DNA from: Bacteroidota bacterium | GTDB taxonomy: Bacteria; Bacteroidota; Bacteroidia; Chitinophagales; Chitinophagaceae | Assembly (NCBI GenBank): GCA_005883855.1 | Contig: VBAU01000001.1 | Location: forward strand, 1 to 7,593 | Direction of reading: 5' to 3' | Length of the DNA stretch: 7,593 nucleotides | Part shown: positions 5,421-7,593 of the stretch, in pieces | Layout of the letters: each line of letters opens with the position of its first letter | Position numbering within the stretch: the first letter of the stretch is position 1 | The notes under the pieces: model-generated | What the model was told of the DNA's origin: nothing | The model's input: the letters and a program-made list of their open reading frames with translations, nothing else | The model's database searches: none | Position numbers and translations under genes: made by a program

Positions 5421-5819
5421 TTACAAGATGTGCAATTTATAATGTATTGGAGAATTCTTTTTCAGCATTGCGGATACTCCGCAATACTTTTCCAAAGAAA
5501 GTTCGATCGCTTTTTTTACTTTTTCCTCGTTGGCCTTATCGGTTTTGATCTTATAAGTGATAAAAATATCCTTGAACACTCTTGGGTGTTCTTCGGTTTG
5601 CTCCGCTTCCGCGTCAATCTCAAGATCTGAAAAATCTACCCGCATTTTCTTAAGTATGTCGACAATGTCAATACCGCTGCATGCAGCGGCAGCCGACAAC
5701 AACAGGGCTTTGGCGCCAAAACCGTGTTCTCTTTTCCCGTCTATTTTTATTTCATGATTGCCGTGGTAACTTTTGAAGTGCTGGTCTTTCTGCCAGTATG
5801 TGGTGGTCTTTGTGCTCAT
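5421..5819 (-). CDS. OsmC-family (Ohr/OsmC-like) protein
   Basis: A small cytoplasmic protein of 132 residues with the OsmC fold. The two family cysteines are visible: Cys47 in SAAAACSGIDIVDIL (42-56) and Cys113 in EKYCGVSAML (110-119). In OsmC/Ohr enzymes this pair reduces organic hydroperoxides with thiol donors. This short form matches the widespread YhfA/OsmC-like subgroup, whose substrate is less clear, so I give no symbol. A role in peroxide or reactive sulfur handling would suit neighbours involved in sulfur assimilation and a Cys-containing Rrf2 regulator; that is inference. The ATG lies 9 bp after the CDF transporter stop and the gene ends 6 bp before the Rrf2 start, so the three probably form one transcript. 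Confidence 0.9.
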   Translation of the reverse strand: MSTKTTTYWQKDQHFKSYHGNHEIKIDGKREHGFGAKALLLSAAAACSGIDIVDILKKMRVDFSDLEIDAEAEQTEEHPRVFKDIFITYKIKTDKANEEKVKKAIELSLEKYCGVSAMLKKNSPIHYKLHIL

Positions 5820-5828
5820 GAAACAAAT

Positions 5829-6821
5829 TTATAATTGATGTTTTTTATCCTGTAAAGTATTTTCTCGTGTCCATTCAATTCTTTTTTCAAACGGATGATG
5901 GCGCACCGGGCAGTTGGGTTTGATGCAAATGGGACATTGCACATACAAACAACCATCGGAGTGTACAAAAAGTTCAAGCAATTCTCCAAACTCCTTCCTG
6001 ATCAACGCACCGAAGGCCTCAATTTCAGCATGCGCTTCCTGGACATTCAGGTACCATGGTACTGTCAAATGACAGTCCACATGCAAAACGCTCCCATATT
6101 TGATCACGCGAAAATTGTGAAGGTCAACCCAGTTTTCTCTCCTGTTTAAATTTAATAACTGTATCATGCGGGTTAGTAGTTCCTCGTCCGCTTCATCCAT
6201 GATTCCTGCTATTGATCCTCGGATAATTCGGTAACCCGTATAGATAATAAACAGCCCGAAGAGGATAGCTACCACGCTATCGATCCAAAACAATTTTGTG
6301 AACAAGATCAACAGCAGGCCGACAATAATTCCAAATGTTGAATAGGAATCTGAAATGAGATGACGACCGCTTGCTATTAGTGCCAGTGACCGATTTCTTT
6401 TTCCAAATCTTACACCGACTAGACCGACGGCCAGGTTAATCACAGCCGTGGCGCCGACTAATAATATTCCCTGATCGATGCTAGTGATGGCAATGGGAAA
6501 AATCAAATGCTGGACTGCTTTGTAAATGATTATTGCACCCGCTGAAAGAATCAGTGTGCCCTCAACCGCCGCAGAAAGAAATTCAGCTTTCCCGTGGCCG
6601 TATGGATGATTGATGTCGCGTGGTTTTGCAGCTATAAATAAGCTATACAAACCAATGAAGCCTGCGGCAACGTTCACGATACTCTCCAATGCATCGGTAA
6701 GAACGGCGACTGACCGGGTAAGATAATAGGCAATGAACTTTATGACAAGTAAGATCACGGAAATGGCCGCCACCCATTTTTGAATGCTGAGGTTTTGATG
6801 CTGTGTTTTCAACAAAGGCAA
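5829..6821 (-). CDS. cation diffusion facilitator (CDF) family transporter
   Basis: An inner-membrane metal/proton antiporter of 330 residues with about six transmembrane segments (roughly residues 17-35, 50-65, 87-105, 118-136, 160-178 and 180-198) and a cytoplasmic domain. HPYGHGKAE (72-80) is a family hallmark. The transmembrane metal site is unusual: helix 2 has Glu46 and Asn50 (LTDALESIVN) where YiiP has Asp and Asp, while helix 5 keeps His154 and Asp158 (RHLISDS). The C-terminus carries a Cys cluster, C291-x4-C296-x2-C299-x4-C304, followed by HHPFEKRIEWTREN. This is probably an extra metal site. The metal is unknown (Zn, Mn, Fe or Co are possible). No ATG is available near the 5' end; TTG at 6821 follows an AGGGG 12 bases upstream and lies 1 bp after the permease stop, indicating tight coupling. 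Confidence 0.9.
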   Translation of the reverse strand: MPLLKTQHQNLSIQKWVAAISVILLVIKFIAYYLTRSVAVLTDALESIVNVAAGFIGLYSLFIAAKPRDINHPYGHGKAEFLSAAVEGTLILSAGAIIIYKAVQHLIFPIAITSIDQGILLVGATAVINLAVGLVGVRFGKRNRSLALIASGRHLISDSYSTFGIIVGLLLILFTKLFWIDSVVAILFGLFIIYTGYRIIRGSIAGIMDEADEELLTRMIQLLNLNRRENWVDLHNFRVIKYGSVLHVDCHLTVPWYLNVQEAHAEIEAFGALIRKEFGELLELFVHSDGCLYVQCPICIKPNCPVRHHPFEKRIEWTRENTLQDKKHQL

Positions 6822-6822
6822 G

Positions 6823-7593
6823 TTATTTAATTTCCCCTTGGGGAACTGCAGATGAGTGCTGCGCCTTTCTGATCATTTTGCCTAGGTTGGTCTTCACCCT
6901 GAAATAGAATTCTTTATTAAACAGCTGGGAATCCTTCAGAGCTTTATAGGTGAGAAAGATGCCGACCGGAACAAGCACGAAAGTTGAAAGCCACATTCCC
7001 ATAAATGGACTCATCGCTCCTTCCTTTGCAAATTTTTGGCCGGTGTTACTTAAAAAATAAAAGATCATAAAGAAGATGATGGCAAATATCAAAGGCGTGC
7101 CCAACCCACCTTTTCGAATGATAGAGCCCAACGGAGCACCAATTAAAAACAATACGAGGCAGGCTGCAGCCAAAGCAATCTTCCGGTGCCACTCGATCTG
7201 GTGAAGCCGAAGATCTCTTTCCTTGCTTTCGTATTCCACCACCAAGCGATCATTCACAGACTTTGCTGAAAGGGTCTGCTGATAAGCTTTTGAATTGATA
7301 AAGGCTCTTAGGGAATCGGGTAGGACTGAGTCGAACCTGTTTGCCTTTTTGAATTGAGCCGTATCAGGTGTCTTCCAGCCAGTATCCAAATAGGCTGCAA
7401 ATGGAAAAAAAGCCAATCCTTCTTTTTTTGTACTCGATTTTATTTTGAGCAGGTCTCTTTTTATCGAGTCTATTGCATAATTCAGCTGCCTCATATTCCT
7501 CATCTGCTGGTTATTTTGGTAAAGGCTATCCGATGTTTTTCTAAACTGCAAAGAACTCAGGTCAAATTGCTTCGTGTATTCTTTAAAGCCCAA
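6823..7593 (-). CDS. LptF/LptG-family (YjgP/YjgQ) permease, C-terminal part, cut by window edge
   Basis: The frame is open to the right edge, so the N-terminal membrane segments are missing; 256 residues are visible. The first 130 or so are hydrophilic and helix-rich, the tail of the large periplasmic beta-jellyroll insertion plus a Bacteroidota-type extension. They are followed by EWHRKIALAAACLVLFLIGAP (134-154), typical of the last membrane half of LptF/LptG, GSIIRKGGLGTP (156-167) and two further membrane helices (168-183 and about 196-217). LptF and LptG form the membrane part of the LptB2FG ABC transporter that extracts lipopolysaccharide from the inner membrane. I cannot say whether this is F or G; many Bacteroidota have divergent versions. 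It shares no obvious function with the sulfur genes, and coupling to the CDF gene may only be positional. Confidence 0.88.
   Translation of the reverse strand: MGFKEYTKQFDLSSLQFRKTSDSLYQNNQQMRNMRQLNYAIDSIKRDLLKIKSSTKKEGLAFFPFAAYLDTGWKTPDTAQFKKANRFDSVLPDSLRAFINSKAYQQTLSAKSVNDRLVVEYESKERDLRLHQIEWHRKIALAAACLVLFLIGAPLGSIIRKGGLGTPLIFAIIFFMIFYFLSNTGQKFAKEGAMSPFMGMWLSTFVLVPVGIFLTYKALKDSQLFNKEFYFRVKTNLGKMIRKAQHSSAVPQGEIK

Overview
The window looks like a chromosomal segment from a member of the Bacteroidota. The evidence is a siroheme sulfite/nitrite reductase that runs into a C-terminal helical (HEPN-like) domain, a Bacteroidota-style Rrf2 regulator with a PCVS...C..C....C cysteine cluster, a cation diffusion facilitator with a C-terminal Cys-rich tail, ribosome binding sites that are mostly weak or absent, and a promoter-like TTG-N20-TAnnTT(C)G. 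The core is an assimilatory sulfate reduction locus.

Layout. On the + strand, 2-907 holds the 3' part of the reductase, cut by the left edge. It converges with only 7 bp to spare on a long minus-strand series. Read right to left, this series is: the C-terminal part of an LptF/LptG-type permease (6823-7593, cut by the right edge), a CDF cation transporter (5829-6821), an OsmC-family protein (5421-5819), an Rrf2 regulator (5007-5414), a 177-bp control region, cysH (4116-4829), cysD (3174-4082), a 240-bp gap, cysN (2933-1735, broken into two frames) and a uroporphyrinogen-III C-methyltransferase (915-1727).

How the genes fit. CysD and CysN make APS from sulfate and ATP. The CysH here carries the two Cys pairs of the iron-sulfur APS reductases, so it probably reduces APS directly; no APS kinase is visible. 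The siroheme reductase then makes sulfide, and the methyltransferase supplies precorrin-2 for its siroheme. The Rrf2 protein is the obvious candidate regulator, and a palindrome sits over the -33 element of a candidate promoter just downstream of its gene.

Most unusual points. (1) cysN has lost about 14 codons plus one base at the junction between its GTPase domain and domain II, which throws the rest out of frame. (2) A 24-codon reading frame in the cysH leader starts with a peptide (MALRLGDLAPNF) resembling the N-terminus of 1-Cys peroxiredoxins and overlaps the cysH start; it may be a gene remnant or a leader peptide. (3) The 240-bp cysD-cysN gap contains heptamer repeats and a GC-richer, partly palindromic block that looks like an intergenic repeat element. 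(4) The methyltransferase has Arg in place of a normally conserved Gly. I see no clear evidence of a wholly new system, phage, transposase, CRISPR array or RNA gene.
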